DNA of 64,000 nt from Calliopum simillimum (taxonomy: Eukaryota; Arthropoda; Insecta; Diptera; Lauxaniidae), in the NCBI GenBank assembly GCA_951812925.1, contig OX638371.1:45606101-45670100 (forward strand), given 5' to 3'. Positions within the stretch are counted from its first letter, which is position 1, and each line of letters opens with the position of its first letter. Of the stretch, positions 20,990-31,190 are shown one piece after another. The notes beneath the pieces are model-generated. The model was not told where the DNA came from, made no database searches, and saw only the letters and a list, made by a program, of their open reading frames with translations. A program made the position numbers and the translations under genes.

Positions 20990-21810
20990 GATTTTAATTT
21001 TGGCACTCGACATATGAAATGTTGAAGCGTGTTTTAATGTTAAAAAATGCTCTGATTTCTACACTAGCCTTAGTCAACTCATCTGCGGCGGTGATTAAAA
21101 ATTACGGAAATATTGATTTGTTATCTAATGATGGTGGTCGCAGACCAATCGATGAAAATAATGGAAATATTTGATATTATTACGAAGTTAATAAGTGTGC
21201 AGAAGCATGTTAGCTCTTTAACAATAATTCTACATATAAAACAGATTAATAAATATTTGAATTCTTTGAATTTAAATGAATTAACACCTATGGCACAAAA
21301 GTTGGTTGCTAAGTTAAAAACTGAGCTAAATGAAAGATTAAAAGATATTGAACAAAATGAATTAAGGTTCAAAAAATTTGGTTTCTTAATATAGATCTGC
21401 CGTAGAAAAACTACTGTGGTTAAAACTAACGATAGTGAAATTTCTTTAAATGAAATAACTAATGATCAGCAACTTCGAATAAGTAACACTGAAAAAAAGA
21501 GATTAGATGTGGTATTTGAAGATTTCGATGCAAAAATTCAAGAGTACATACGACCCCAAAATCAACTAGCATTCGCAGCAATAGAATTGGATGACTATCT
21601 AGCCGGGCCTATACTCCCAAAAAAAGATGGTCAAGGAAACTTTCAAGACCCATTGTTTTGGTGGAAACAGCGGAAACCAGGCTTTATCAAATTGCTAAAA
21701 CTAGACTTTGTATATCAGCCACATCAGTTCTTTGTAGACACATGCTAGACAGATAGTCAACGAAAAAAGGGAATGCTTGAAAACTTATACTATAAAATTT
21801 CATGATACTG
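20990..21810 (+). pseudogene. hAT transposase remnant, C-terminal half
   Basis: A plus-strand reading in three frames gives YSTFEMLKRVLMLKNALIST near 21010, an N-terminal helical block, then NELTPMAQKLVAKLKTELN (21270-21330) and, after a stop, a block ending NQLAFAAIELDDYLAG and DPLFWWKQRKPGF (to about 21700). The D-P-L-x-W-W-K motif is the start of the hAT C-terminal dimerisation domain. The following ASERLFS-type motif has decayed, but QIVNEKRECLK is still readable near 21750, where these proteins usually have an R..L..ENV stretch. Broken by stops and inactive. Confidence 0.7.
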
Positions 21811-22084
21811 AGTCACAGCACTTTCAGTAGTTCAGTGCATACGTTTTGTCAGGTACCACTACAGGTACCCAGTTGATGCAACCATGGGTTATAATTGGTT
21901 TGTTGTTAACCAATATACATGATTCAAATATAGGATGTTATCGCGTCTTTTCAAAATTTTAAAGACAACAAAATAACAACCACATAGATTCACAATTTCA
22001 GAAGGAACCAAAATAACTACGGAACAATTTTACCATTCTTTTTGCCCAAATAGGGCTCTGAGAATTAATTACAACAACAACAAC

Positions 22085-23400
22085 TTCAGGTCGGAAGATC
22101 GGGATCAGAGATCTCAAATGAAGAGCTCGTGTTTAGCTGCTCTTCATAATTTCATTGTCTTTGCCTTGCTTTCATTCAACATCGACAGCAGCGAGTAGTG
22201 TGCTGCAGTGTTGACGCTTGGTCAAAATAAAACGCAACGAACTTCGGCAAACACGAAGGCGAAAGCAATAAAGACAATCAAAAAGGCAACGAATATTGGA
22301 AAAAGCAACGAGAGTAGTCTGTCAGCACTCATTTTTCGAATAAAACTTCTCTTAAAAAGAAAGGTTGCCGTTCATTGCGTATGAAGTTAAGTAAATGCAA
22401 AGTAAAATAAGAAAAATATGTATTTTTTGTATACAAAATATGCACTTACACATATCGCCCCTAAACAAGTGAATAGCAATAAGTCATTTTTTCCTAGTTT
22501 TGAGTTAATTGGAATTTCTGGTAAAAAATATTATAGTCTTTAGTTTGATAAAAACCGTTCAGCCATATCTCTATTAAAAAGGAGTAATATTCATCATAAA
22601 AGTAAAAGGAAAACGATTTTGGTACAAAAAAAAAGTTTTAAATTTTTGAACATGAAATATCTCAAAAAAAAGTTTTAAATTTTTGAACATGAAATATCGA
22701 AAAACTGACTTAGTTTTTTTCACTTGTATAGGGACGATATATGCCCATATTATTTATTTTACCGAAATTTGAAAAGACTTCACGCCGCTCTTTTGTGGTG
22801 TTTTTTTGGGCCTTATTTTCAACTAAATTTAATGCAGGTTCATGAACTCAAACTTTTCTGTGGAAAAGCTCAGAGAACGCAGCTTAAAATACTGTATTTC
22901 AGTGTAACACATTTAAATGTCATAAATTAGCACACTTCAAAATTCTTGCACATAATTAAACAAAGGAAAAAAAAAATGTATATTTATAACATGTACGCAA
23001 ATATTTGTACCAATAAAATGCATTTTTCCCATTTTACATAGCATTTATTTTCCTTTATTCGCAAAGCGTGGCAATCTTTCGCGTTATCAGTATGCAGAAA
23101 ATTGCATGAGTGAACTATTTGTTGCTTTTTACAATACTCGTTACTTTTTTCACTGCCTTCATTGCTTTTCGACTTCGTGTCAGCAAAGCTCAGATTGTTC
23201 GTTGCCTTCTTCACTGCCTCTATTGCTTTTCGCCTTCGTGTCGGCGATGCTCGTTGCATTTTTTTGGCTACTGTCGTGCTTGCATTCGTTTCGTGCGTTT
23301 GTTGTCTAGTGATGATTCGCGGCTCGTTTTTTTGCGAATGTCTCATAAAAGCGTTTGAATGGACATCATGCGCATCTCTGATCGGGATGTATATTTTATA
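22085..23400. repeat. Putative imperfect inverted-repeat element
   Basis: GATCAGAGATCTCAAATGA near 22108 and the mirror image of a stretch near 23360-23390 (GATCAGAGATGCGCATGA) may be element ends. Inside them, GCAACGA..CTTCGGCAAACACGAAGGCGAAAGC (near 22230) is mirrored by GCTTTTCGCCTTCGTGTCGG (near 23225). The right side holds a 60-bp tandem duplication (CTTCGTGTCGGC-type units at 23149 and 23209). A 36-bp tandem duplication (GTTTTAAATTTTTGAACATG) lies at 22626-22699. A 156-residue minus-strand ORF (22984-23454) runs through the duplicated part and has no known domain. Confidence 0.4.
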
Positions 23401-23419
23401 AAAATCGGTATTAGCTGGG

Positions 23420-23880
23420 AACCCCTGAATGAATTTTAAAAATGTTAATGTCATATGAAAGGTATTTTACAGTATGCAGTATTTTGAAACTTTTGCTTAT
23501 ATGGGAGGTGCTACGCCCTCTTGTCCGAGTTAACCTAGTTTTTAGCCAAAGGTCGCATTCATAGTTCTTAGTGTCTAATTAAAATTTAGTTTGATTATCT
23601 CCAAAAACCCCTTTAGTATAGCATTTTGAAGCTTTTGCATATATGGGAGGTGTCACGCCCTCTTGAACTAACTTTTACGGCAAAGCTACTGCACCAAATT
23701 TCACGAATTATCTTGGTTAGTTTTCTCGTAAAAAAAATTTCCACAGACAGACGGACACGGCGATATCGACTGAAGAGATAACGCTGATCAAGAATATATA
23801 TACTTTCTATATCTGCCACGCCTCCTTCACTGTGTTGCAAACAGAAGGACATGGGTATAGAGTATAAAAATTGTGCCAAA
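23420..23880 (-). repeat. Dispersed non-coding repeat, copy 1
   Basis: Contains two diverged units with GCATATATGGGAGGTGTCACGC and CCTCTTG, then ACAGACAGACGGACACGGCG, GATCAAGAATATATATACTT and TCTGCCACGCCTCC. The same motifs appear in the opposite orientation at 35560-36280 and 36800-37720. Such degenerate non-coding repeats with PQ-like GACGGAC blocks are common in fly genomes. No ORF of interest. Confidence 0.7.
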
Positions 23881-24118
23881 ATGATTTTTGAAACTGACTT
23901 TTATTCATCTATGTCTTTATTTAAAAACCATGCATATTTGATGGTTTTTTGTTAGCGCCAATATTTAAGTTTTCAATACAACTGCAAGATTTTTGCACAC
24001 ACTTTTTCAATAAAAAACTAAAGCAATTTACTGATATTTTCCATAAAGCAAATGTTTTATTCGAAAAATACAAATATACGAGTATATTTACTTAAAAAAA
24101 TAATTATATTGTAGTTTT

Positions 24119-24885
24119 TTAATTTAAGAATGTGAAATTAAATTTTATCGTACTGGAAAGGAATGCATCTTTGGGGGATGTAAAATATGACGTCAAGTAT
24201 TGGCGAACGTTTGAGCCTCTTTGGGTGTTGCTTGCTTTCGCGTCCTTTGATATTACCAAAGTGTCCATGGGGCATTCATAAAACAAATCAATAATTTTAA
24301 TACCTTCTTTCACTCGAACATAGTTGTGTAGAATACAACATGCTTTGATTATTTTGATAGCGAAATTTATTTTAACATCGATTGGCCTATGAAAAATACG
24401 CCATTTATTAGATAGAATACCAAAAGTACATTCAACCATATGGCGAGCTCCGGTTAGTCTATTGTTGAAAATTCGCTTACTAATGTTCAACTTATGTCTA
24501 GAATAAGGTCGTTAAATATTAGGCGATAATCCAAATGCTTCATCTGCAACAACTTAGAACGGTATATCAATTCCATTATCATCGTTGGGAATTTTTTTTG
24601 GAAGCGGAATATTTAATTGATTCTGCGCTAATTTGCGACCCATGTTTGAAGTTTTGAATACTTCGGAATCACTTGAACTTCCATAAGCACCAACGTCAAT
24701 AGCTACGAACTTGTAATCAGCATCGGTCCAAGCCATGAGGACACAAGAAAAAAACTTTTTGTAATTGAAAAAACTAGATCCTGAATGTTGTGGCTTCACC
24801 ATGCGTATGTGCTTCCCATCTATTGCTCCTACTATGTTAGGAAAATTGTTGTTATTGTACATAGAATTCATTGGCTACTTCCAAC
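24119..24885 (-). pseudogene. Harbinger (HARBI1-like) transposase, main catalytic part
   Basis: Two minus-strand frames. The first (24871 down to 24554) reads NFPNIVGAIDGKHIRM, then FSCVLMAWTDADYKFVAIDV and GSSSDSEVF. The second (24490 down to 24119) reads NRLTGARHMVECTFGILSNK, WRIF and CCILHNYVR. These match the DDE_Tnp_4 family of HARBI1-like nucleases: the Asp of AIDGKH, the Asp in VAIDVG and the Glu in VECTFG are the likely catalytic triad. A stop and a shift lie between 24490 and 24554, and a TAG interrupts the frame next to the hAT insertion. The N-terminal part continues at 27194 on the far side of the insertion. Confidence 0.88.
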
Positions 24886-24904
24886 CATAGTTGGGCACTT
24901 TTCA

Positions 24905-25480
24905 GTACCAGTACAATTCCAGTAAAATAAATTTGTTACTGATATTGCAATTTAATTTGCAATTACCAATAAAGTATTATTGATAATTTAAAAAAAAAAG
25001 CAGTAACCAATAAATTTTTATTGATAATGCAAATCAAATTTGCATTACCAGTAAATTTTAGTGATTACTGGAAAATATATCAGTAAGCAGTCAATTTTAC
25101 TGGTACTGCAAATTTTACTGGTTACTGGGAAAAATATCAGTAAGCAGTAAATTTTACTGATATTGCAATTTAGCATTTAATTACCAGTAAAATTTTACTG
25201 GTTACTGGAAAAAATATCAGTAAGCAGTAAATTTTACTGATACTGCAATTTCACATTTAATTACCAGTAAAATTTTACTGGTTACTGGAAAAAATATCAG
25301 TAAGCAGTAAATTTTACTGATATTGCAATTTCACATTTTACCAGTAAAATTTTACTGGTTACTGAAAAAATATCAGTAATCAGTAAATTTTACTATTTAC
25401 TGGAAAAATAGAAGTAATCAGTAACTTTTATTGATATTAATTTGCATTATCAGTAAAATTTTACGATTATTGAAAAAATC
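24905..25480. repeat. Left subterminal repeat array of the hAT element
   Basis: Dozens of TTTACTG / CAGTAAA words, often as the palindrome CAGTAAAATTTTACTG followed by GTTACTGGAAAAAATATCAG. One 64-bp unit repeats almost exactly between 25120 and 25380. Subterminal repeats in hAT elements are commonly transposase-binding sites; that role is inferred here. Confidence 0.85.
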
Positions 25481-25514
25481 TGCAGAATCTGACTACAGTC
25501 GGTTATAAATGACA

Positions 25515-26408
25515 GTTTATTAACTCCAACCATAACAAGGTGGAACTCACTTTATGATTCCGTAAAGAGGCTACTGCAACATAAAGAAAAATCAGCGGAA
25601 TTGTGTTTTCTGCTCAAAATTCCTACCATTCTCAATGACGAGCTTGAGCACTTGGAAGAATACATAAAGCTTATGGGGCCTATAGCAGAGGCGATTGATT
25701 TTCTTCAGGGCGAAAAAATTATGTATTTTGGTTACTTTGTCCCTGCAATAGTATCCTTAAAGATAAAAATGCGTCGTTTAGACCCCACAAGCCTTAAGTA
25801 TTTAGCCAAAGTAAGCGAAGAAATGCTTAAAGCTTTGCTTAAAAGATTTGAAAAATATTTCAAACTGCAGCCTGACGCTTGGGATGCTGTTATTGCGGCT
25901 ATATCTATTCCGGATATAAAATTACGCTTTGTAAAGTCTCTGTTAGAAACAGCAACAACGCAAACAGAAGAAGATGTAAGGAGAATGTTGAACACTTATG
26001 TGGCGAAATAGCCGTAAAAACTCGGGTTCTGCCGGACATACCGAAAAATGCATTCCTCGATTTCGGGGAAGAAAGTAATTTTTACACTTAATTTTCCATT
26101 AAATATTTCTACTTATACATTTATTTGTATATGTACTTTAACAGATGTTAGCGAACAGTGTGTTTCCACTGACTCTGGAAATTATCTCCAGGAAACCATT
26201 TTGTACCTAGTCGATCAAGACACAACTGCAAATTGTCTGAAAAACCATCCAGCAATTAAAAACGTGTTTTTAAAATACAATACCCCATTACCGTCATCTG
26301 CACCTGTAGAACGGTTGTTTTCATGGGATTGTGAATCGCTCCAGAAGGCAAAACCTCAACGATGAAAATTTCGAATTGCTTGTTCTGAGGAAAGCTAACG
26401 GTGTATAA
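25515..26408 (+). pseudogene. hAT transposase, C-terminal half, frameshifted
   Basis: The frame starts with a TRWNSLYDSVKRLL motif near 25545, then reads LKIPTILNDELEHLEEYIK, AIDFLQGEKIMYFGYFVPAI and a helical domain to about 25990. A frameshift leads to LPDIPKNAFLDFGEE, then probably a short intron ending TACTTTAACAG at 26141. The final exon has LYLVDQDTTANCL, HPAIKNVFLKYNTPLP and SSAPVERLFSW, which is the hAT dimerisation motif. A further shift after FSW puts RQNLNDENFELLVLRKAN in another frame, ending with TAA near 26408. The N-terminal BED finger and first catalytic Asp region are absent, having apparently been replaced by the left repeat array. Confidence 0.82.
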
Positions 26409-26574
26409 AAAGCTTCGTGTCAATTCTACGCTTGATACAAAGTTCAGTAGCAATTGAGTATTCTAGGAAAATAGAATAAAAGTTGGTTTTTGTATAATTT
26501 TCCAACTTAAATATTGTGTTTTATTTACTTTGGATGGTTTTTGCTTCATATTTACTTTAGGATTGTGCATTGAT

Positions 26575-27125
26575 TTTTAACTACCAGTAACTATTTTCAT
26601 TATCAGTAAAAAGTAATTTTTACTGCAATTTTTTCACTATCAGTAAAAATTATTTTTACTGAAATTTTTTTCAGTTTGCAGTAAAAAATTATTTTTACTG
26701 CAATTTTTTTCATTATCAGTAAAAATTATTTTTACTGCAATTTTTTTCCAGTAGCCAGTAAAAAATTATTTTTACTGCAATTCTTTTCAGTAATCAGTAA
26801 AATTTACTGGTAATGCAAATTTCATTTGCATTATCAATAAAAACTAACTGGTTACTGTTTTTTTTTTTTCAGTAATCAGTAAAAATATATTTTTACTGCA
26901 ATTTTTTGTCAGTAACCAGTAAAAAATTATTTTTACTGCAATTCTTTTCAGTAATCAGTAAAATTTACTGGTAATGCAAATTTAATTTGCATTATCAATA
27001 AAAACTTACTGGTTACTATTTTTTTTTTTTTCAGTAAACAGTAAATATTTATTTTTACTAATATTTTTCCAGTAATCACTAAAACTTTACTGGTAATGCA
27101 AACTAAATATCGGTAATCAATAAAA
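26575..27125. repeat. Right subterminal repeat array of the hAT element
   Basis: Mirror of the left array, with units TCAGTAAAAATTATTTTTAC and TGCAATTTTTTTC, and a duplicated block of about 170 bp containing CAGTAATCAGTAAAATTTAC (26790 and 26950). Confidence 0.85.
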
Positions 27126-27193
27126 TTTTATTGATAATTGAAATTGTTAATGCAGTCAATAAATACTGCAGTGTGCCCATCTATGCTTCCAAC

Positions 27194-27357
27194 CAATCTT
27201 TTTTTTCTTTATTTGCCATATATAAAGGCTGCAAAACATTCCACACATGTTCACAAGTTGATTTCACTATTTCTATTATTGTTGATTTTCCAAGAAGGAA
27301 TTCGAAAGACAGCGCCGTAAAACTTGTTCCTGTCGCCAAATATCAATAAAAAAAACA
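27194..27357 (-). pseudogene. Harbinger transposase, N-terminal fragment
   Basis: On the minus strand the sequence reads YLATGTSFTALSFEFLLGKS and IIEIVKSTCEHVWNVLQ, then KKDWLEA before the hAT insertion site. The ATG-S-ytsLs-fr-gkstis pattern is the helix-turn-helix-like region that precedes the catalytic core in HARBI1-like transposases. This is the upstream continuation of the gene at 24119-24885. The 5' end of the gene is not seen. Confidence 0.82.
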
Positions 27358-27360
27358 CTA

Positions 27361-27845
27361 TTGAAGAATATCTTTCTGAAATGTTGTATAGCCCAGGAAA
27401 ATAAGACACATAGAATTAACCGTTTAGAAGATATTCCAAAAAAACCCTTAAAATGCCAAAAAACCGGTTTTTATTGAATATCTTCTATACGGTTACTTCT
27501 ATGTATGTGTACACATATCGCTTATTTTTTGTAGATCTTGTAATTTTCTACCAAATTGGTCCTTATACTTTTTATCGTAGTACTTACCAATTCGCAGATA
27601 TCCTTAAAAAACCAGTAATTTCGAAGCCTTAACGGTTATTCAATAATATTTTTAAGGTCATGAGCCGTTCGAAAAAAAAATTTTGTACGGTATATAGAAA
27701 ATTAAATTATCTTTCAAACGGCATTTTAATTTTATTTTTACAACTTCTCACTGAAGAGTTATTGCAATTTAAAAAGTAAGATATTTTAATTATTTTCCTG
27801 GGCTAAGTACGTGAAAATAAACTTATTATTTTAAATATTTTTCAG
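27361..27845. other. Probable intron or central region of the Harbinger element
   Basis: AT-rich. TAGCCCAGGAAAATAA (27386) and TTATTTTCCTGGGCTA (27792) are inverted copies about 400 bp apart, perhaps marking a small insertion. GAAGATATTCCAAAAAAACC and GGTTTTTATTGAATATCTTC also pair. No coding region was recognised. Confidence 0.4.
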
Positions 27846-28327
27846 GTAATGACATCCAAAAAAAATGGACATATTTAAGAACGTGTTTTCGCCGTGAATT
27901 GAATTGCCAAAAGAACACCAAGTCCGGGCAAGCTACTTCAAAAAGGCGTAAATACATTTATTTTGAGAAGTTGTTGTTTTTGCTACCAAGTTTAAGTAAA
28001 GGTGCAACCGAAACCAACTTTTCGGATGTGGAAGAAATAAACGATGAAAATACAGAAACATTTGAAGAGTCTGAGCTACCCGTGGCGTCAAAAACACGAA
28101 TTAAAAGGCAAAGACAACACGATGATACCAGCAGCAATGCTTTAGATAAAGCCTTAATCAAAGCGCTACACTCTCCGGAACCGGATGACGATAGTTCCCA
28201 GCCATTGACTTCTACTCCTTCTCCACACTCTTCGGAGACATTAGATTCGTATTACTCTGAATTTACGGATGAAGTAGATGACTTGGGATATACAGTAAAC
28301 AATTTCGAATATACAGAATACAATTGA
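27846..28327 (+). CDS. MADF-domain protein, last exon, partner gene of the Harbinger transposase
   Basis: After the acceptor ATTTTTCAG (27843-27845) the frame NDIQKKWTYLRTCFRRELN, then KSGQATSKRRKYIYFEKLLF is the C-terminal part of a MADF (Myb/SANT-like) DNA-binding domain. A polar, acidic tail follows with ESELPVASKTRIKRQRQ and a Ser/Pro-rich region, ending NNFEYTEYN with TGA at 28325-28327. The exon carrying the start of the MADF domain was not found, so the gene may be broken. In Harbinger elements such proteins bind the termini and bring the transposase to the nucleus. The frame itself is intact over 150 codons. Confidence 0.8.
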
Positions 28328-29272
28328 GGCGAATAGAATGAAAGGAGTTCAATTAACTTTTGAGTAAAATACATCCAATTTAAAGCGTTATATGCTATTC
28401 AGAATAATTGTCCGCTTTTTGCAATAGCTATACGTTAATGTACATATATGCTTAATGATTATTTTATGTTACGTTAAGTCATGTAATGTTATGTTATGTA
28501 AAGTACATACATACTATATGTGTTATTTCTAAGTGTTCCAATAAAACTACATAATACAAAAGTGGTGAATGTTAACTTTTTTCGATTTTGAGTTCTTGGT
28601 AGATTTTTAGATAATAATACTACAATAGCTCCGTTGGTTTTGCGAATTTCGAAAAATGGAGCTAGGAAAAATTGTTCAGATCCCAGGAATCTTACATTTT
28701 CCGATGTTTTACCGATTCCAACCACCCTAGCTATATAAAAAGAAATCACTTATTTCCTTATGGACTCGGGGTCATGTTTCGTATACGTATATCGCTTGTA
28801 CCGGACAGTTTCTCCCGAATGATGAGTCTTCCACAATTAGAAGACAAGCTTGTCGGCGATCTATTAAATCTTCTTTGTGATTCCCAGACGAATATTCCGG
28901 GATCGAAAATGCTAGCTGGGATAAATATTACAACAAAAACAAAAAGAACACATCATCTCAAAAAAATTTAAAAAACTTCCTAAAATTCATCAAAATGATT
29001 TTTAATTTTTTCGGTTATAAAGGGTCAATATCAAAAATTTATGTTTAAGTATTATATAATTTTAAAGGGGATGAATTGAGCTTTATGATTATGTTAATAA
29101 AACTGTAGGTTAATAACGAAGTTTTTTGAAAAAAAAAAAAACAGTTTTATAGAAAAAATCTGTCCAAATTTCAGAAAAAGAAGACAGATTTTAAAAAATT
29201 TCTGTATTTAAGCCAAAAATTGTTATTACTCGAAAACAAGGCATCTAACGAAAGAAGTGAATATAGAATACG
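28328..29272. other. No supported gene
   Basis: A plus ORF (28672-28971) includes VPDSFSRMMSLPQLEDKLVG and looks only moderately protein-like; I do not recognise it. TATGTTA-type simple repeats lie near 28440-28500. The rest is AT-rich. Confidence 0.3.
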
Positions 29273-29749
29273 TGAGAATTTTTATATTTTTTCTGTTGAC
29301 CAATTTTTTTAAAATTATAGAATCAGGCCTGTTCCGTAATCCGTGTGGTTTCAATTACTTTTCATTCAAAAGGCTTTGAAAATGGTGAGTTATACGATAA
29401 AAAGTATCAGAACCTTTTTTATACAGAATTACAGGTTCTACAAATAGTATTGGTTTATATCCGTTTCGGAGATATTTGATAAAGTCGAATTTTTCGACTT
29501 TTTGCGGTCTTTTACTTCCTAATACATCCTAAACGTTTACTTTTTCATTAACGCAAACCGATGTTATTTTTAGAACCTGAAATTCCCCACAAAAAAGATT
29601 CTAATACTTTTTATCGTGTGACTAACAATTTTCATCAAAAGCCTCCTAAATGAAATATAACTGAAGACACACAGATTACGGAACAGGCCTGATTCCATAA
29701 TTTTTAAAAAATTGGTCAACAGAAAAAACAAAAAATACAAAAATTCTCA
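29273..29749. repeat. Fold-back element, inner TIR CAGGCCTGTTCCGTAATC
   Basis: The inner pair at 29324-29341 and its mirror ending at 29691 start an imperfect palindrome of nearly 370 bp, with ACGATAAAAAGTATCAGAACC mirrored by the right arm. The flanks are also mirrored outside the TIR (GAGAATTTTTATATTTTTTC with its complement at 29720-29749, and GGTCAACAGAAAAAA). Thus either the element is larger or it inserted in an older palindrome. No ORF. Confidence 0.8.
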
Positions 29750-30081
29750 AAAAATGCACACATATACTTTAGATAATTCTAAGCATTTTATTCCTTGTAC
29801 ACTTTTTTCGCAAGGATCCTTTCTTTTGTGTAAAGAGAGTTGAGAAAGAGTTTTTTGTCCGGTCTGCACAGTTGCCTTGTGTGAAATGTGTATAAATTAG
29901 TGCCCGCGTCCGGCCGAAGGAGCATCCGCCCACCGGAATGTATATTGTTCTAAATACATAACGAAAAACTTGGGACCAAGAAATTTGTCCGGACAAGAGA
30001 GAAGTCGGCTCTAGTTCTTTTTAGCCAAACCGACTTATTTTTATTATAGAGTCCTTAGTCCTAACAAAGAATATGTGATTA
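29750..30081. other. Spacer, no gene seen
   Basis: Short region between two fold-backs with no conserved ORF. A GC-rich patch (GCCCGCGTCCGGCCGAAGG) lies at 29900-29920. Confidence 0.35.
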
Positions 30082-30519
30082 AAAAGTGTCGCTCGGATTT
30101 AGTTTCGGATATATAGCCATCGGAAGATCCGGATATATCTTTTATGAAAACCGCTATAAGTTGGTAGGTAATTTACCGGGCTATATAAATTTAATGATGC
30201 CATTTCAGATACATGTTGCATATCAAATGAAGGAAAATAATTTAAGCTTCCTAATTTGCTAGTTAAAATTATAGGTTAATAATACATTTTTTGGGAAAAA
30301 TAACGGTTTTTTGGGAAAAAAATGGGGTTAATTTTTGAAAAATTGTCATATCTCGTAAACTATGACTCAAAATGAAAAACTTTGTGTGACAATTATATAG
30401 CCCGGTAAAATACCTTTTATATGACACCAACTATATTAAAATCCATCCAGGCGTTCCCAACTTAAACCGGTTTTTATAAAAGACATATCACGATCTTCCG
30501 ATCGTCCGAGCGACACTTT
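30082..30519. repeat. Fold-back element with GTGTCGCTCGGA ends
   Basis: AAAAGTGTCGCTCGGATTTA (30082 on) is mirrored by CGTCCGAGCGACACTTT ending at 30519. Inside, GGAAGATCCGGATATATCTT, TTATGAAAACCGCTATAAG and ACCGGGCTATATA have mirrored partners. The arms are about 120-200 bp with diverged copies in the loop. Likely a non-autonomous DNA transposon; no clear target duplication was read. Confidence 0.75.
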
Positions 30520-30887
30520 CTTTGTTGTTGTTGTTTTTATTAATTTTTAAGGGCCTTTTAAGGGTAAAAAAAAAATCCCTTTAGTTTGGCTAAACCGAAC
30601 CTGCTCCGAGATGTCCGCTTGCGGGAGCTATCCGCGATGGGAGCTTTCACTGTATCCGGATCTACCGAAGGCTATACCTCCTTAGCCAGACCTCGCCGAT
30701 ACTTGTTTTCTTGTTAATCTAATTCACATTAAAAGCCCTTTTATGGGGTAAAAAATAAAAAAATTCCGAATATATCCGTAAAGGAAACATTCTCCAGTGG
30801 GCTGCGTCAAGCACCTCAACATAAAACACGCCAAATTTCTGAGACTATTTCAACGCACACCGGGATATGCTAGTGTTTTTACAAAAG
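30520..30887. other. Spacer, no gene seen
   Basis: TTGTTGTTGTTGTTTTTATT simple repeat then AAGGGCCTTTTAAGGG and its later variant AAAAGCCCTTTTATGG (30730). No coding region supported. Confidence 0.35.
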
Positions 30888-31190
30888 CTATGCCTGGATC
30901 TTCCATTGCCTTAGTGTAACGCTCAGTCGTTCTTCCATTGGGACTGCAAGCCGCATAATGGTGTCTTGTTTTTCTATCCATGGTTTAATCAAATGTGCAA
31001 GCTCGTTGAAACTTGGCACAGTCATCCTATAAAAGCGAAAAAATTCCTTAGGGTATTTAAGTAGCTTCCTGTGAAGTTTATAAAATTTTCCTTTTAGAAG
31101 TCTATCGCTGTAAATTGGATGTACCCAAAATGCGCGCAATTTTTTTATTTTCTTGACGATTGCCGCTACACAACACAACCTTTCTCTTCA
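30888..31190 (-). pseudogene. Second Harbinger-type transposase fragment, N-terminus only
   Basis: A 96-residue minus-strand frame reads KKLRAFWVHPIYSDRLLKG, YKLHRKLLKYPKEFFRFYRM and NELAHLIKPWIEKQDTIMR then VPMEERLSVTLR. FWVHP, the fyRM block and the QDT..R..I/VP.EERL motif are the classical N-terminus of ALP1/HARBI1-like transposases. Homology stops exactly before the ATG(S/T) block, so the catalytic core is missing here. An ATG at about 31192 lies one frame off. It is unlike the first Harbinger copy in position, and could be either a separate element or a displaced part. Confidence 0.82.

Larger units (their letters stand above)
24886..27185 (+). mobile_element. hAT element, 2300 bp, with arrays of subterminal repeats
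   Basis: The ends CATAGTTGGGCAC and GTGCCCATCTATG (12 of 13 complementary) are flanked by CTTCCAAC (24878-24885 and 27186-27193), an 8-bp target duplication inside the Harbinger transposase gene. The first 600 and last 550 bp are filled with short repeats such as CAGTAAAATTTTACTGGTTA and CAGTAATCAGTAAA that read nearly the same on either strand. A broken transposase gene lies in the centre. Confidence 0.92.
24110..28340. mobile_element. PIF/Harbinger-type transposon, split by a hAT element
   Basis: Minus-strand transposase (24119-24885 and 27194-27357) and plus-strand MADF gene (to 28327) diverge from a common central region, the usual gene organisation of PIF/Harbinger elements, in which a DDE transposase is paired with a Myb/MADF-like DNA-binding protein. 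A hAT element occupies 24886-27185. I could not find the Harbinger TIRs or the expected 3-bp target duplication, so the outer limits are approximate. Confidence 0.7.

Noticed and set aside
22984..23454. 156-residue minus-strand ORF
   Set aside because: It runs through a 60-bp tandem duplication in a putative repeat and shows no known domain.
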